Origin: Burkholderiales bacterium RIFCSPLOWO2_12_FULL_65_40
GTDB lineage: Bacteria > Pseudomonadota > Gammaproteobacteria > Burkholderiales > Burkholderiaceae_C
Assembly: GCA_001770955.1 (NCBI GenBank)
Contig: MESL01000044.1
Span: 32,272-96,271 of the forward strand
Direction: 5' to 3'
Length of the DNA stretch: 64,000 bases
Shown here: positions 35,672 to 43,691 of the stretch, in pieces
How the letters are laid out: each line of letters starts with the position of its first letter
How positions within the stretch are numbered: the first letter of the stretch is position 1
Position numbers and translations under genes: made by a program
Notes under the pieces: model-generated
What the model saw: the letters and a program-made list of their open reading frames with translations, nothing else
Database searches by the model: none
What the model was told of the DNA's origin: nothing

Positions 35672-36115
35672 ATGTACAAACGCATCCTGATCGCCACCGA
35701 CGGTTCCAAACTGTCCGAAAAAGCCGTGGAAAGCGGCCTGTCGCTGGCCGCACTCACCGGCGCTGCAGTGGTGGCACTGAAAGTGGTTCCTCGCTATCCG
35801 CGCAGCTACTTCGAAGGGGGCATGCCGGTGGACGCCAGCGACGTCCGCCGTATCGAGAAGCAATGGGGTGACGCCGCGCAGCAGATGGTGGATGCTGTCA
35901 AAACCCAGGGCGAGGCCCAGGGCCTGAACGTGAAGGCCGTGATCGCCAAGTCCGACCTGGTGGCCGAAGCCGTGATTGCCGCCGCCAAGAAGCACAAGTG
36001 CGACCTGATCGTGATGGCCTCGCACGGCCGCAAAGGCATCAAGCGCCTGCTGCTGGGCAGCGAGACGCAGCATGTGCTGACGCATTCGCACATTCCTGTG
36101 CTGGTGCTGCGTTAA
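35672..36115 (+). CDS. Universal stress protein, UspA family
   Basis: 147-aa cytoplasmic protein, single Usp domain. Shows the N-terminal strand KRILIATDGSKLSEKAVESG and the ATP-binding loop MASHGRKGIKRLLLGSETQ, so it is probably of the ATP-binding subclass. A GAGGAG ribosome binding site precedes the ATG. The FNR-type promoter geometry upstream, beside the cbb3 locus, suggests induction at low oxygen. Confidence 0.95.
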   Translation: MYKRILIATDGSKLSEKAVESGLSLAALTGAAVVALKVVPRYPRSYFEGGMPVDASDVRRIEKQWGDAAQQMVDAVKTQGEAQGLNVKAVIAKSDLVAEAVIAAAKKHKCDLIVMASHGRKGIKRLLLGSETQHVLTHSHIPVLVLR

Positions 36116-36122
36116 GCATAAA

Positions 36123-36172
36123 ACAAGGCTTCAGCCCTTTACCATCAAGCGCTGACAGCTTCTGAAACCATA
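36123..36172 (+). repeat. Dispersed repeat after the usp gene
   Basis: AAGGCTTCAGCCCTTTACCA then TCAAGCGCTGACAGCTTCTG. Confidence 0.7.
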
Positions 36173-36174
36173 GC

Positions 36175-36200
36175 AAAACGGGCCATGCAGGCCCGTTTTT
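36175..36200. terminator. Bidirectional terminator between usp and matB
   Basis: AAAACGGGCC-ATGCA-GGCCCGTTTTTT: 10-bp stem with A-run and T-run on the two sides, placed between convergent genes. Confidence 0.88.
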
Positions 36201-36211
36201 TCATGGCAGCG

Positions 36212-37774
36212 TCAGGCGAACAGGCCCTGGTACTGCGCGCGCAGCAGGTTCTTCTGCACCTTGCCCATGGTGTTGCGCGGCAGCTCCGCCGCCACGAAGC
36301 ATCGCTTGGGAATCTTGAAGTTGGCCAGCTGCGACTTGAGCTGCGCAATGATCGCCTCGCCGTCGAGTTGTGCGCCCGGCCGGGCAATGACCACAGCCAC
36401 ACCCACCTCGCCAAAATCGGGGTGCGGCACGCCTACCAGCGCGCTCTCCATCACGCCGGGCAGTTCGTTGATGGTGGCCTCCACCTCGGCCGGATAGACG
36501 TTGTAGCCGCCGCTGATGATCAGGTCCTTGCTGCGGCCAACGATGCGCACGTAGCCACGCTCGTCCACCACGCCCACGTCGCCGGTCTTGAACCAGCCAT
36601 CCAGGGTGAATTCCTCGGCCGTCTTCTCGGGCATGCGCCAGTAGCCCTTGAACACGTTGGCGCCACGCACCTGGATGTGGCCGGTCTCGCCCACAGCCAG
36701 CCCCTGGCCGTCGTCCCCCACCACGCGCAGGCCCACGCCGGGCAGCGGGAAACCCACGGTGCCGCCGCGCCGCTCGTCCTGGCCACCATGGCGCGCATCG
36801 GCCTGGTACGGATTGGAGGTGAGCATGATGGTCTCGCTCATGCCGTAGCGCTCCAGGATGGTGTGGCCGGTGCGCTCCTGCCAGTCGCGGAAGGTCTCGA
36901 TGAGCAGCGGCGCCGAGCCCGAGATGAACAGGCGCATGTTCCGCGCAACTTCGCGCGTGAGCGCGCCCTCGCCCAGCATGCGCACGTACAGCGTGGGCAC
37001 GCCCATGAACACGGTGGCGCGCGGCAGCGCGGCGATGACGGCCCTGGGGTCGAACTTCGCCAGCCAGATCATCTTGCTGCCACCCAGCAGCGCCGCGTGG
37101 ATGGCGACGAACAACCCGTGCACATGGAAGATGGGCAGCGCGTGGATCAGCACGTCGCCCTGGCGCCAGCCCCAGTATTCATTCAGCATCACCGCGTTGG
37201 ACATCAGGTTGCCGTGCGTCAGCATCGCCCCCTTGCTGCGGCCCGTGGTGCCGCTGGTATAGAGGATGGCGGCCAGGTCGTCCGCGCCCTTGCGCGCCGC
37301 CTCGTGCGTGTCGGCATGGTGCGCGGCGCGCTCCAGCAGGCTGCCGTCGCGGTTCTCGCCCAGCGTGAACACATGGCGCGTGCCGGCCATGAAGGCGATC
37401 TTCGACACCCAGCCGAAGTTGCCCGGCGTGCACACCACCACGGCGGGCTCGGCGTTGCCGATGAAGTATTCGATTTCGGCGCTCTGGTAGGCCGTGTTGA
37501 GCGGCAAGAAGACATAGCCCGCGCGCAGCGTGGCCAGGTACAGCAGCATGGCTTCGACCGATTTTTCCACCTGCACCGCCACGCGGCTGCCTTCGGGCAG
37601 ACCGAGCGAGGCCAGCAGGTTGGCGATGCGGCTGCTGGCGCGGTCGATGTCGCGCCAGGTGTAGTACAGCGGCGTGCCATCGGGCGCCGTGGTTTCGATG
37701 GCGGTGGCGTCCAGGTCGGCGGGAAAGGCCGCGCGCAGGGCGGCGAACAGGCTGTCGTTGCGGGGTGCGTTCAT
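36212..37774 (-). CDS. matB: Malonyl-CoA synthetase (malonate--CoA ligase, MatB-like)
   Basis: AMP-forming ligase, 520 aa, of the acyl-adenylate family. AMP-binding loop AILYTSGTTGRSKGAMLTHG, core motif ERYGMSETIMLTSNPY, then GWFKTGDVGVVDERGYVRI and the catalytic lysine region PRNTMGKVQKNLLR near the C-terminus. Specificity for malonate is inferred from the YGMSETIMLTSNPY-type pocket and from the malonyl-CoA decarboxylase two genes upstream. The ATG at 37774 lies 7 bp after the hydratase stop. Together with MatA-type decarboxylase it would convert malonate to acetyl-CoA; no malonate carrier is visible. Confidence 0.88.
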   Translation of the reverse strand: MNAPRNDSLFAALRAAFPADLDATAIETTAPDGTPLYYTWRDIDRASSRIANLLASLGLPEGSRVAVQVEKSVEAMLLYLATLRAGYVFLPLNTAYQSAEIEYFIGNAEPAVVVCTPGNFGWVSKIAFMAGTRHVFTLGENRDGSLLERAAHHADTHEAARKGADDLAAILYTSGTTGRSKGAMLTHGNLMSNAVMLNEYWGWRQGDVLIHALPIFHVHGLFVAIHAALLGGSKMIWLAKFDPRAVIAALPRATVFMGVPTLYVRMLGEGALTREVARNMRLFISGSAPLLIETFRDWQERTGHTILERYGMSETIMLTSNPYQADARHGGQDERRGGTVGFPLPGVGLRVVGDDGQGLAVGETGHIQVRGANVFKGYWRMPEKTAEEFTLDGWFKTGDVGVVDERGYVRIVGRSKDLIISGGYNVYPAEVEATINELPGVMESALVGVPHPDFGEVGVAVVIARPGAQLDGEAIIAQLKSQLANFKIPKRCFVAAELPRNTMGKVQKNLLRAQYQGLFA

Positions 37775-37781
37775 GGCGATT

Positions 37782-38606
37782 TCAGAAGGCGGGGGGGCGT
37801 TTGGCAAGAAAGGCGTTGATGCCTTCGCGGTGTTCGGCGCTGTCGGCGTAGGCGTAGGGGTCCACGGCGCCGTTTACTATGGTTTCAATAGCTGCTTGCG
37901 CTTTTCCATCAAGGGCTGGAGGCACTTTTAATGCCCGAAGCATCTGCTTGTTCAGGCGCGCCGCCTGCGGCGCCAGGCCCGCCACGCGCTGGGCTGTGCC
38001 CAGGGCATCGGCCGCCAGGCGCTCGTCGGGCACCACGCGGCTGAGGAAGCCGCGCGCCAGCATGTCGGGCGCGGCGAAGGTGGCGGCTTCGAGCAGCATC
38101 TGGCGCGCCGTCAGTTCGCCCACGGCGCCCGCCACCAACTGCGCCTCGCGCGGCGCCATGGGGAAGCCCAGACGCGCAATGGGCGCACCAAAGCGCGCGC
38201 CCGCGGCGGCGATGCGGATGTCGCAGCAACTGGCAATCTCCACGCCCGCGCCCATGCAGGCGCCGTCGATGCGCGCGACGATGGGCACGTCGCAATCGAG
38301 CATGGCCGAGAGGCCGCCCCAGACGTCGTTTTCATGGAAGTCGCGCAATTGCGCCGCATCGAACCGGAAGGCCGGGTATTCGGAGATGTCGCCACCCGCG
38401 CAGAACGCGCCATCCGCGCCTTCGATCAGCACGCAGCGCGCTTCCGCACTGCGCTGGATGCTCTCGAAAACAGAGCGCAACTGGCGCCACATGGCGCGCG
38501 ACATGGCGTTGAGCCGCCCGGTGTGGCGCAGCGTGACCACCACCACACCGGCGGCGCCGGCTTCTCCGGCGGCCGGGGCCGCCACCACTTCTGCTGTCAT
38601 GTTCAT
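37782..38606 (-). CDS. Enoyl-CoA hydratase/isomerase family protein
   Basis: 274 aa crotonase fold. The oxyanion-hole segments are DGAFCAGGDISEYPAF and ARIDGACMGAGVEIASCCDI; the usual catalytic Glu pair is not cleanly visible, so it could be a hydratase or another crotonase. It lies between malonyl-CoA decarboxylase and MatB, 7 bp and 25 bp from them, clearly one operon. The last ~45 codons include an in-frame dispersed repeat (37882-37931) encoding about LKVPPALDGKAQAAIETI. Confidence 0.88.
   Translation of the reverse strand: MNMTAEVVAAPAAGEAGAAGVVVVTLRHTGRLNAMSRAMWRQLRSVFESIQRSAEARCVLIEGADGAFCAGGDISEYPAFRFDAAQLRDFHENDVWGGLSAMLDCDVPIVARIDGACMGAGVEIASCCDIRIAAAGARFGAPIARLGFPMAPREAQLVAGAVGELTARQMLLEAATFAAPDMLARGFLSRVVPDERLAADALGTAQRVAGLAPQAARLNKQMLRALKVPPALDGKAQAAIETIVNGAVDPYAYADSAEHREGINAFLAKRPPAF
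37882..37931 (-). repeat. Dispersed repeat inside the enoyl-CoA hydratase gene
   Basis: On the minus strand reads GTGCCTCCAGCCCTTGATGG then AAAAGCGCAAGCAGCTATTG, with the same arm-and-core order as intergenic copies. It is translated without a frame change near the C-terminus. Confidence 0.75.
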
Positions 38607-38631
38607 GGATTCCTTCATGGCCCCGCCGCCC

Positions 38632-40083
38632 TCAGCGTGCGGCGAGCAGGCCTTCGATGTCGCGCGACACCGCCACCTGGCCTTGGGCCAGCTGGCTGCG
38701 GTGCCTGTCGATGCGTTTGAGATCGTACAAGTAGTTCACCATCAGCCCGTAGGACTGCTTGTGCCCCTTGGCAGACGGATCGCCCGCCCAGTTGAGCCGC
38801 TCCACGCGCGCGCCGTTGCCCAGGTGAAAGCGCGCCACCGGGTCCACGGGCTTGCCGTCCACCAGTTCGCGCGCCAGGTAGTGCGCGGCGCACTGCAGCA
38901 GCATCTGGCGCACCGGCGAGCGCTCGTCCAGGCCCTGTGCCTTGTCAAAAGCGGCCAGCAGGTGCGAGGCCTGCGGCGGCTCGAAACCTACCGCCCGGCC
39001 CAGCTCGGCACGTCGGCGCTCGTCCAGGCGCTCCAGCATGGCACCGGCATGCTTGCCCAGCCAGGCCCGCAGGCCCGGGATGGGCGAGAGCGTGGCGAAG
39101 GTGCGCAGGCGCGGAAACTCCTGCTGCAGTGTCTCCACCACATGCTTGATGAGCGAGTCGCCAAAGCTCACGCCGCGCAGGCCCGTCTGGGTGTTGCTGA
39201 TCGAATAGAAGATGGCGGTGGTGGCCTTGGTGATATCGCACAGCGCGGCCGTCTCGTCGAGCAGCGGCGTGATGCTGTCGGAGATGCGGTCCACCAGCGC
39301 CACCTCGACGAAGATCAGCGGCTCATTGGGCAGGCGCGGGTGGAAGAAGCCGTAGCAGCGGCGGTCGCTGTCCAGGCGGTTCTTCAGGTCGGCCCAGCTG
39401 CGGATGTCGTGAACAGCCTCGTACTGGATGAGCTTTTCCAGCAGCGAGGCCGGCGAATCCCACGACAGGCAGCGCAGCTCCAGAAAGGCCACGTCAAACC
39501 AGGTGGAGAACAGATGTTCCAGCTCGGCGTCCAGCGCCAGCAGCCGCTTGTCGCCCTTGATCTCGCGCAGCAGCTCGGCGCGCAGGTCCACCAGGAAGCG
39601 CATGCCCTGCGGGAATACCGCGAAGCGCTGCAGCAGGCGCGTGCGCGGCGACACCATTGCGCGGCGCAGGTGGATCTCGGCCTGGCCCTCTTCTTCGGTG
39701 CCTGCGGCCGCCTCATAGCGCACGCGCGCCGACTTGAATCGCGTGGCATCGGGCGCGAACTGCTCGCTCATGAGCAGCCACATGTCGCGCCGCTCGCCCG
39801 GCTCGGCCTGCGCATACCACTGCGCCACGGCCTGCGCACGGGCGCCGCCCTCGACCTCGCTCACGCGCGGGGCGACCACCTCCTGCAGGTCGGCCAGCAG
39901 GCGGCGCAGGGCACGCGGCGTCAGCGCCTCCTCGCCGCGCCGCAGGGTGGCCTGCAGGCGCTCGTGCGTGCTGCGCGCGCCCTCGGGCTTGGGTGCTTGC
40001 GCGGGGGGTGGGGCGTTGTCAACGGGACGGGAACCACGCAGGCGCGAAACGCTGCGGGCGATCCATTCGGGTGCGGTGGCCAT
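38632..40083 (-). CDS. matA: Malonyl-CoA decarboxylase
   Basis: Converts malonyl-CoA to acetyl-CoA and CO2. The 483-aa protein has the N-terminal helical domain and the GNAT-like catalytic domain, with ISNTQTGLRGVSFGDSLIKH followed by LSPIPGLRAWLG and DPVARFHLGNGARVERLNWA near the C-terminus, the family's hallmark (catalytic His/Ser region). I place the start at 40083, where GGAG precedes ATG; a second ATG is at 40092 and the frame is open further upstream. Heads the MCD-hydratase-matB set. The MerR gene ends 109 bp upstream. Confidence 0.93.
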   Translation of the reverse strand: MATAPEWIARSVSRLRGSRPVDNAPPPAQAPKPEGARSTHERLQATLRRGEEALTPRALRRLLADLQEVVAPRVSEVEGGARAQAVAQWYAQAEPGERRDMWLLMSEQFAPDATRFKSARVRYEAAAGTEEEGQAEIHLRRAMVSPRTRLLQRFAVFPQGMRFLVDLRAELLREIKGDKRLLALDAELEHLFSTWFDVAFLELRCLSWDSPASLLEKLIQYEAVHDIRSWADLKNRLDSDRRCYGFFHPRLPNEPLIFVEVALVDRISDSITPLLDETAALCDITKATTAIFYSISNTQTGLRGVSFGDSLIKHVVETLQQEFPRLRTFATLSPIPGLRAWLGKHAGAMLERLDERRRAELGRAVGFEPPQASHLLAAFDKAQGLDERSPVRQMLLQCAAHYLARELVDGKPVDPVARFHLGNGARVERLNWAGDPSAKGHKQSYGLMVNYLYDLKRIDRHRSQLAQGQVAVSRDIEGLLAAR

Positions 40084-40192
40084 GGGCTCCATCAAGTCAT
40101 AGGGTGGACACACCGATTGTGTACCACAGCCAAAACAAAGCGCCGGCATGGCCTGGGCCATCCGGCGCTTCAAAAACCGGCCATCGTGGTGG

Positions 40193-40681
40193 TCAGCCAG
40201 GTTCCAGCGGCGGCAGCCCCAGGTTCTTGCGCACATTGCTGTTGATGATGCGCAACTCGGCCAGGCTGCTCTCGATGTGGGCGAGCTTTTGCTCCAGCTC
40301 GGCGATGGCGTTGTCGGTGCGCTGCAGAACGTAGCGCAACTGCTGCTCGCGGCCCTCGCCGGCCTGGCCGTACATGTCGAGATACTGCTTGATCTCGGCC
40401 AGTGACGAACCGATGGCCTTGGCGCGCAGGATCAGCGCCAGCCGGGCGCGGTCGCGCCGGCTGTAAACGCGCGTGCCGTTGATGCGGCGCGGGCCCAGCA
40501 GACCTTTGTCTTCGTAGAAGCGCAGGGTCCGCGGCGTCACGTCGAAGGCGTTGCACAGCTCCGTCACGCCGAACAGTTCCGAATTCTTGTCGTCGGAATA
40601 GTGATCGGCCAGCACCTGGCGTGCGGCCGCCGTGGTGGCGGCCTGCCGGTCGGCGGAAGCCGCAGTGGGGCCGGCCATCAT
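40193..40681 (-). CDS. MerR family transcriptional regulator (LiuR-like)
   Basis: 162 aa. HTH region at about 35-100 (LFGVTELCNAFDVTPRTLRF, YEDKGLLGPRRINGTRVYSR), then a dimerisation coiled coil rich in Gln/Glu, without metal-binding cysteines. This is the LiuR/ActR branch of MerR that controls leucine and branched-chain acid catabolic genes in proteobacteria. A near-palindromic operator with LiuR-like TGACGTTAACGTCA lies in the divergent spacer. A GTG two codons upstream overlaps the SCP2 stop; I chose ATG at 40681. Confidence 0.88.
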   Translation of the reverse strand: MMAGPTAASADRQAATTAAARQVLADHYSDDKNSELFGVTELCNAFDVTPRTLRFYEDKGLLGPRRINGTRVYSRRDRARLALILRAKAIGSSLAEIKQYLDMYGQAGEGREQQLRYVLQRTDNAIAELEQKLAHIESSLAELRIINSNVRKNLGLPPLEPG

Positions 40682-40683
40682 GG

Positions 40684-40980
40684 TCACACCACCCGTTGCA
40701 GCTTCATGGCGACGCTCATGTCGCCGCTGACCTTGAACTTGCCGCCCATGAAGCCGGTGACGGGGTCGAGTTTGCCGGTCAGCAGGTTGTTCAGGTTTTC
40801 CAGCGTGATGGCGACAGTGCAGTCGGCGTCACGGTCGTTGTTGTCCACGGTGTTGGGTGCAGACACGCCGTCGATCAGGATCTGGCCGTCATCGCCGCAA
40901 TCGAACTTGAGCACGGCGTTCAGGCCGCTGTTGTCGCCCACTTTGGCGCGGATGGCTTCGGTGCATTCCTGGATGTTCAT
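40684..40980 (-). CDS. SCP2 sterol-binding domain protein
   Basis: 98-aa single-domain lipid-binding protein of the SCP2 fold (NAVLKFDCGDDGQILIDGVS, CTVAITLENLNNLLTGKLDP, GKFKVSGDMSVAMKLQRVV). Such domains bind acyl-CoA or hydrophobic ligands. First gene of the leftward operon and overlapping the MerR gene by the TGA/ATG region, so it may supply or buffer the substrate of the divergent catabolic pathway. The open frame extends to 41112 but the ATG at 40980 gives the family N-terminus. Confidence 0.85.
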   Translation of the reverse strand: MNIQECTEAIRAKVGDNSGLNAVLKFDCGDDGQILIDGVSAPNTVDNNDRDADCTVAITLENLNNLLTGKLDPVTGFMGGKFKVSGDMSVAMKLQRVV

Positions 40981-41072
40981 GGTGTTCCTTGAAGGGGTTG
41001 TGAAAGTACGGCATGCATCATAAGACAAAGCCATTCCGCTTACACAAGGGAAAATGCCTAAAAGAAAGCATG

Positions 41073-41101
41073 TTGACGTTAACGTCATGTTGAAATCTAA
41101 T
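41073..41101 (+). promoter_or_regulatory. Palindromic operator with -35/-10 for the rightward operon
   Basis: Perfect 14-bp palindrome TGACGTTAACGTCA (41074-41087) overlapping the -35 TTGACG (41073-41078); -10 TCTAAT at 41096-41101 after 17 bp. It resembles the LiuR consensus TTTACGTTAACGTAAA and lies in the spacer divergent to the MerR gene. Confidence 0.75.
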
Positions 41102-41128
41102 GCGTTACCCATGCAGATTCAACCATCC

Positions 41129-42037
41129 ATGAACCAGCCCAACACATCTCCACAGAGCGCGGCCCACCCGCAAGGCCGCTACCACAGCGTCTTCCGGGAC
41201 GGCCTGTTCAGCGGCCGCACCTTCTGGGTGACCGGCGGCGGCAGCGGCATCGGCCGCTGCGTGGCCCACGAACTGGCCTCGCTTGGCGCGCGCGTCATCA
41301 TCAGCGGCCGCACCCAGGAGAAGCTCGACCGCGTGGCCCAGGAAATCCGCGAGGACGGCGGCCTGTGCGAAACCATCGCCTTTGACATCCGCGACGAGGA
41401 AGCCGTCAAGACCGCCGTGGCCGCCATGGTCCAGCAGGTGGGCCCCATCACCGGCCTGGTCAACAACGCAGGCGGGCAGTTCCCAGCACCACTGCAGGCC
41501 ATCAGCAAGCGCGGCTTCGAGGCCGTGGTGAGCAACAACCTCACGGGCGGCTTTTTGATGATGCGCGAGGTGTTTCTGCAGAGCATGGAGGAGCACGGCG
41601 GCTCAATAGTCAACATGACGGCGGACTTCCGCAACGGCATGCCCGGCATGGGCCACTCGGGCGCGGCGCGCGCGGGCATGAGCAACCTGACCATGAGCGC
41701 CGCCTTTGAATGGGCCAGCAGTGGGGTGCGCGTCAACGCGGTGGCGCCCGGCTGGGTGGCCTCGTCGGGCATGGACAGCTACGGCGGCGCAGTCAAGGCG
41801 CTGATCCCCAAGCTGCGCGAGCATGTGCCGCTGCGCCGCCTGGCCACCGAGGCCGAAATCAGCGCAGCCATCGTCTTCCTGCTCAGCCCCGGCGCGGCCT
41901 TCATCACCGGCATCACGGTGCAGATCGACGGTGCGGCGTCGCTCGGCGCTCCACTCTTCCCCATCATGGAACACCAGCGCTCGCAGGCCTTTGAAGGCTT
42001 CCACCGCGCCCAGACCCCGGAGGCCCTCAAGCCATGA
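41129..42037 (+). CDS. SDR family protein, PECR-like (trans-2-enoyl-CoA reductase type); atuB/atuG-like
   Basis: 302 aa Rossmann fold with NAD(P)-binding TGGGSGIGR and NNAGG. The usual catalytic Tyr-x3-Lys is replaced: the active-site stretch reads GHSGAARAGM, i.e. His at the Tyr position and Arg at the Lys position. That sequence, with the PGWVASSGMDSYGG that follows, is like peroxisomal trans-2-enoyl-CoA reductase and the AtuB/AtuG proteins of terpenoid degradation. So an enoyl-CoA reductase role is more likely than alcohol dehydrogenase, despite common labels. ATGs at 41111 and 41129 are possible; the promoter rules out the one at 41054. Overlaps the next gene by 4 bp. Confidence 0.82.
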   Translation: MNQPNTSPQSAAHPQGRYHSVFRDGLFSGRTFWVTGGGSGIGRCVAHELASLGARVIISGRTQEKLDRVAQEIREDGGLCETIAFDIRDEEAVKTAVAAMVQQVGPITGLVNNAGGQFPAPLQAISKRGFEAVVSNNLTGGFLMMREVFLQSMEEHGGSIVNMTADFRNGMPGMGHSGAARAGMSNLTMSAAFEWASSGVRVNAVAPGWVASSGMDSYGGAVKALIPKLREHVPLRRLATEAEISAAIVFLLSPGAAFITGITVQIDGAASLGAPLFPIMEHQRSQAFEGFHRAQTPEALKP

Positions 42038-43656
42038 CCGCCATCCGTTCACTGATCGACACGCGCAGCGATGCGTTTCGCCGCAACACCGAGCGCATGG
42101 CCGAGCGCCTGGCGCAGGTGCAGGCGCTGCAGGGCAAGGTAGTGACCGAGTCCGAGTCCAAGCGCGACAAGTTCGAGAAAAAAGGCCAGCTGCTGCCGCG
42201 CGAGCGCGTGGCGCGCCTGCTCGACCGGGGCAGCAGCTTTCTGGAACTCAGCGCCCTGGCCGGCCTAGGCATGCACGACGACGACGGCAAGAAGTCGGTG
42301 CTCGGCGGCGGCTCCATCGTCGGCATCGGCCAGGTGGCGGGCAAGCGCGTGCTGATCTCGGCGAGCGACAGCGGCGTCAAGGGCGGCACCGTGGCGCCCA
42401 TGGGCCTGAAAAAAGGCCTGCGCGCGCAGGCCATCGCGCTGCAGAACAAGCTGCCGCTGATTGCGCTGGTCGAATCGGGCGGCGCCAACCTGATGTACCA
42501 GGCCGATATTTTTGTGGACGGCGGGCGCAGCTTTGCCAACCAGGCGCGCCTGTCGGCGGCGGGCATTCCGCAGATCGCCGTGGTGCATGGTTCTTCCACG
42601 GCGGGCGGGGCCTACCTGCCGGGCCTGTCGGACTACGTGGTGCTGGTCAAGAACCGATCGAGCATCTACCTGGCCGGCCCGCCGCTGGTGAAGGCCGCCA
42701 TTGGCGAGGACACCACCGATGACGAACTGGGCGGCAGCGACCTGCACGCCAGCGTGACCGGCCTGGGCGAGTACCTGGCCGAGAACGACGCGCACGCCAT
42801 CGCCATCGCACGCGACCTGATGGATCACCTGCCCTGGGACGAGGCTGGCGGCCCCGACGGCAGCGTGCGCGCGCCGCTGTACGACGCGGAAGAACTGCTG
42901 GGCATCGTCCCGGCCGAGGAGCGCGAGCCCTACGACGCCCGCGAGATCATCGCGCGTATCGTCGATGGCTCGCACTTCCTCGAATTCAAGGCCGCCTTCG
43001 ACAGCGACACCGTCTGCGGCCATGCACGCATCGATGGCCACCGCGTCGGCATCATCGCCAACAACGGCCCCATCCAGCCCACGGGCTCGGTCAAGGCGGC
43101 ACAGTTCATCCAGCTGTGCGACCAGAGCGGCACGCCGCTGGTCTTTTTGCAGAACACCACGGGCTACATGGTGGGCACGGCAGCCGAGCGCGCCGGCGCC
43201 ATCAAGCACGGCAGCAAGATGATCCAGGCCGTGGCCAATGCGCGCGTGCCCAAGTTCACCATCGTGGTGGGTGGCTCGTTCGGCGCTGGCAACTACGGCA
43301 TGTGCGGGCGCGGCTTCGACCCGGACTTCATCTTCACCTGGCCCAGCGCACGCACCGCCGTGATGGGCGGCGCCCAGGCCGCCATGGTCATGGAGATGAT
43401 CAGCCGCGGCAAGCTGGAGCGCGCGGGCGTGCCCCTGGGCGAGCAGGCCGAGGCCGGCATCCAGGCCATGAGCGAGCAGCTCAAGCGCAGGCTCGACGCG
43501 GAATCCGACGTGCTGTTCGGCACCGCGCGCCTGTGGGACGACGGAATCATCGACCCGCGCCAGACGCGCAGCGTGCTCGCGCAATGCCTGGCGATGGCAC
43601 GCGACGCCAGAGCCCGCGTGCTGCATTCCAACACCTTCGGCGTGGCGCGCCTGTAA
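42034..43656 (+). CDS. Acyl-CoA carboxylase beta (carboxyltransferase) subunit, geranyl/methylcrotonyl-CoA type
   Basis: 540 aa. Two crotonase-like carboxyltransferase lobes; SGGANLMYQADIFVDGGRSF and HGSSTAGGAYLPGLSDYVVL in the first, GSFGAGNYGMCGRGFDPDF in the second. Closest by eye to the AtuC/LiuB branch that carboxylates 3-methyl-branched enoyl-CoAs rather than propionyl- or acetyl-CoA subunits. Its partner alpha subunit is at 45801. It starts in an ATGA overlap with the SDR gene. The exact acyl chain length cannot be read from sequence. Confidence 0.85.
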   Translation: MTAIRSLIDTRSDAFRRNTERMAERLAQVQALQGKVVTESESKRDKFEKKGQLLPRERVARLLDRGSSFLELSALAGLGMHDDDGKKSVLGGGSIVGIGQVAGKRVLISASDSGVKGGTVAPMGLKKGLRAQAIALQNKLPLIALVESGGANLMYQADIFVDGGRSFANQARLSAAGIPQIAVVHGSSTAGGAYLPGLSDYVVLVKNRSSIYLAGPPLVKAAIGEDTTDDELGGSDLHASVTGLGEYLAENDAHAIAIARDLMDHLPWDEAGGPDGSVRAPLYDAEELLGIVPAEEREPYDAREIIARIVDGSHFLEFKAAFDSDTVCGHARIDGHRVGIIANNGPIQPTGSVKAAQFIQLCDQSGTPLVFLQNTTGYMVGTAAERAGAIKHGSKMIQAVANARVPKFTIVVGGSFGAGNYGMCGRGFDPDFIFTWPSARTAVMGGAQAAMVMEMISRGKLERAGVPLGEQAEAGIQAMSEQLKRRLDAESDVLFGTARLWDDGIIDPRQTRSVLAQCLAMARDARARVLHSNTFGVARL

Positions 43657-43691
43657 GCCGCCACCCCCCTCATTCATCCGGAGCACACACC

